A stretch of DNA of 6,996 bases from Actinomycetes bacterium (GTDB taxonomy: Bacteria > Actinomycetota > Acidimicrobiia > Acidimicrobiales > Microtrichaceae). This document shows, one piece after another, positions 5,701 through 6,996 of this stretch. The notes below the pieces were generated by a model that worked only from the letters and a program-made list of their open reading frames with translations, was not told where the DNA came from and ran no database searches. How positions within the stretch are numbered: position 1 is the first letter of the stretch; each line of letters begins with the position of its first letter. Both the position numbers and the translations under genes were made by a program. Location of the stretch: the NCBI GenBank assembly GCA_023434535.1, contig JAEYSR010000159.1, forward strand, positions 1 to 6,996, given 5' to 3'.

Positions 5701-6996
5701 CCAGGTTGAGGACGGCCGGCTCGGAGGCGGCGAGGTGCTCCGCCTCGATCGGCGACTGGTCCGACGCGACGTGCGGCAGCCACTTCAGCCAGTCCCAGGG
5801 GCCCGAGCTCCGCCCGGAGCCGACGGCGCAGAGCACCACCTCGGAGGGAGCGTGGAGCCCGACGAGCTGGAGCACGAGCCCGCGAGCGACAGCGAGCCGG
5901 GCCTCGGGCGGGCCGCTGACCCCGAACGACCCCGAGCGCTCGAAGGATCCCACGACGGGCACTCGATCGACCGTCACGAACTGTGTGACGACGCCGTCCA
6001 GCTCCGCCTGGAGCTCCGGAGTGGAGTTGCGGGAGTTGTTCGCGACCACCCTGTTCCGGGACGGCTGGTCGCCCAGTCCCAGGCGCAGCTCCATGAACGT
6101 GGCGTGCTCGGGGCGACGTGTCCACAGCAGCTCGTTGCGGTCGGAGATGGCGACCACGGCGTCGGCGGTACCCGGGTGCTCGACGCATCGCCGGGCCCGC
6201 TCCACATCGGTGGCTCGACGCAGCCGCACGACCAGATCTGCCAGGTTGGCCCGGAACAGCACGACCGACTCGGCGAACGCCGCCTTGCTGGCGCGCTTGT
6301 TCTCCCAGTGTCCCCCGATGAGCATGACCGGACTCAGCAGCATGAAGAGGATCGACAGCGGGTTCTTGGTGACGAGGATCAGCACGGCGCCCATGAAGAG
6401 CGGAGCGACTGCCGTGATCAGCGGGAACCGCTGGGTCTGCGGCGGCTGCGGCGGATCGGGCGGGATCAGCTCCTCGCCCTCGAACACCGGATCCACGCGG
6501 GGCGACCGGTTGAACTCGACGGTCGACGCCAGCGGTGCGACGCCGATCGTCGTGTTCGGCGACGTCACGGAGATCACCGTGTCGCCCAGCACGACGCGAT
6601 CACCCGACCGAAGTGTGGCTCGGGGCACCAGCTCGCCGGCAACGAGGACGCCGTTCGACGAGTTGTCGTCCACGATCTCGATGACGTCGCCCGACACGTT
6701 GAGCTTGGCGTGGGTGGTCGAGACCATGGGGTCGTTGATCACCACATCGCACATGAAGTCCCGGCCGATGGTCGACGAACCCGGACCCAGCTCGATCGTC
6801 CGCCCAGCGTTCGGACCGTTGTGGATGGTGACGACGGCGGCGACCCGAACGTCGGACTCGGCACGGACCGATGTGTCCGGTGCCAGAGCAACCGAGCTGC
6901 CCGACCGGATCCCGGACTCGCTGAGCAGCTGCGAGGCGACAGTCGTGATGGGCTGGCCCCGCTCGTCGTAGCGGGCCAGGGTCAACGCCTGCGGGC
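2741..6996 (-). CDS. eccC: FHA-domain T7SS ATPase, EccC/EssC family (FtsK/SpoIIIE), 5' end beyond the window
   Basis: The membrane-bound motor of type VII secretion, which binds WXG100 substrates and powers export by ATP hydrolysis. Residues are numbered from the TTG at 6985; the frame stays open to the edge (P-Q-A precede), so the true start is outside. In order: the end of a possible ubiquitin-like (YukD-like) domain (1-40); an FHA domain (about 48-142) with G74-R75-D76, S89, H92 and N111-G112; a Pro-rich linker (about 172-184); two membrane helices (about 188-205 and 208-225); a linker domain; ATPase 1 with Walker A GGTTGAGKS (629-637), DYKGG (662-666), Walker B D736-E737 and ATQRP (769-773); ATPase 2 with GTGGAGKS (K963) and D1062-G; ATPase 3 with GPAGSGRT (R1241 in place of Lys) and D1310-G. 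Only ATPase 1 keeps all catalytic residues, as known for EccC proteins. FHA domains are characteristic of EssC (T7SSb) and absent from mycobacterial EccC. The stop TGA is at 2743-2741. Family assignment is firm; the gene symbol is by family, not proven orthology. Confidence 0.95.
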   Translation of the reverse strand, partial: PQALTLARYDERGQPITTVASQLLSESGIRSGSSVALAPDTSVRAESDVRVAAVVTIHNGPNAGRTIELGPGSSTIGRDFMCDVVINDPMVSTTHAKLNVSGDVIEIVDDNSSNGVLVAGELVPRATLRSGDRVVLGDTVISVTSPNTTIGVAPLASTVEFNRSPRVDPVFEGEELIPPDPPQPPQTQRFPLITAVAPLFMGAVLILVTKNPLSILFMLLSPVMLIGGHWENKRASKAAFAESVVLFRANLADLVVRLRRATDVERARRCVEHPGTADAVVAISDRNELLWTRRPEHATFMELRLGLGDQPSRNRVVANNSRNSTPELQAELDGVVTQFVTVDRVPVVGSFERSGSFGVSGPPEARLAVARGLVLQLVGLHAPSEVVLCAVGSGRSSGPWDWLKWLPHVASDQSPIEAEHLAASEPAVLNLVSELHQLVADRAQADADQEPVILPKVVLLVEDDAPIARSRLVQLAEVGPTYGVHLIWIAGRTADVPAACRSYLELDPSSGQAATGRVVEAELSRPVLVEPVDAASAERLAKSLAPVVDAGALVDDESDVPARVSFLAEAGVDVAQRAESVVDRWRESNSLHTGGSTRRLKRDNTLRALVGRTAQDPLHLDLRTQGPHALVGGTTGAGKSEFLQSWVLGMAAAHSPQRVTFLFVDYKGGAAFADCVSLPHSVGLVTDLSPHLVQRALTSLNAELRHREHVLNRKRAKDLLELERQNDPEAPPSLVIVVDEFAALVQEVPEFVDGMVNVAQRGRSLGLHLILATQRPAGVIKDNLRANTNLRVALRMADDDDSRDVVGTTAAADFDPELPGRGLVRTGPGRLTLFQSAYAGGWTTDEPVLPGIDIRTLTFGTPVAWEELEDHVHVGSQVDPGPPDIQRVVETLRSAADLAGIDAPRRPWLPELAHVYDLAALPNERRDTDLVFGVMDIPDAQDQGAVSFRPDVDGNMAIFGTGGAGKSTLLRTLAISAGLTARGGPCFVYGLDFGARGLSMLEALPHVGAVISADDTDRTARLVGMLRETIDERAARYAPVNASTITEYRRLADEPDEPRILLLVDGFAAFRSQYEVGFHSKVLDTLISIAVDGRQVGVHVVLTADRLSVVPAALSSSIQRRVGLRLSEDNDESALGIPRGGLSATSPPGRGFVGGSEVQVAVLGGSADSVQQAVAIERLAASMARAGSPVAPEIRRLPDEVSLGELPATVGGLPTFGVGDTELAPVGFEPTGTFIVAGPAGSGRTTTVETLISAAAAAVPGLRTVYVGNPRSRLATRTWDHAAMSPSDAATLATDLNDEWMASDPGPVVVVVDGVADLLNSDADYPLQDFLKTCRLNGALMVAEGEVNDLAGSWPLLQQLKTSRRGIVLQPDQSDGDSLFRVSFPRLSRADFPAGRGLYVASGRVERVQVARPTPVA

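Noticed and set aside
5706..6971. A 421-codon plus-strand open frame opposite the FHA and membrane part of the ATPase.
   Set aside because: The product is Ser/Thr/Arg-rich shadow sequence, while the minus strand encodes clear FHA and membrane segments over the same bases.

Overview
The window looks like chromosomal DNA from a high-GC Gram-positive bacterium (actinobacterium). It is strongly GC-rich, has clear GGAGG-type ribosome binding sites, uses at least one GTG start, and carries a type VII secretion (T7SS/ESX) gene set. The exact lineage cannot be read from the sequence. All supported genes lie on the minus strand and appear to form one transcription unit running from the right edge to the left edge.

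Layout in transcription order (right to left): (1) 6996-2741, a very large FtsK/SpoIIIE-type ATPase of the EccC/EssC family. Its 5' end is beyond the window. It has a forkhead-associated (FHA) domain, two membrane helices and three P-loop ATPase modules. (2) A 167-bp gap with two small hairpins near the ATPase stop and a strong ribosome binding site at the far end. (3) 2573-2307, an 88-residue WXG100 protein. (4) A 140-bp gap holding a perfect 20-bp inverted repeat with a 6-nt loop. (5) 2166-1867, a 99-residue WXG100 protein. (6) 1873-845, a 342-residue protein with an N-terminal WXG-type domain, a glycine-zipper hydrophobic segment and an 11-residue-repeat tail. (7) 845-387, a small protein resembling the Mog1/PsbP/DUF1795 (LpqN-like) fold, without a signal peptide. 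(8) 390-1, the start of an unrecognised gene that runs off the left edge. Genes 5 to 8 overlap one another by 7, 1 and 4 nt, so they are probably translationally coupled.

Working model: the ATPase is the membrane motor that recognises and drives export of WXG100 proteins. The two small WXG100 proteins are likely export partners or substrates. The 342-residue protein is a good candidate for a T7SS effector with a membrane-acting part. The DUF1795-like protein would be its cytoplasmic chaperone or adaptor, and the last gene a further partner such as an immunity factor. The motor and WXG100 assignments are strong; effector, chaperone and immunity roles are inference. No EccB, EccD, EccE or MycP gene lies within the window. 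The FHA-bearing ATPase and the lack of a YxxxD/E tail in the small WXG100 proteins resemble the Firmicutes-type (T7SSb) system more than the mycobacterial ESX type.
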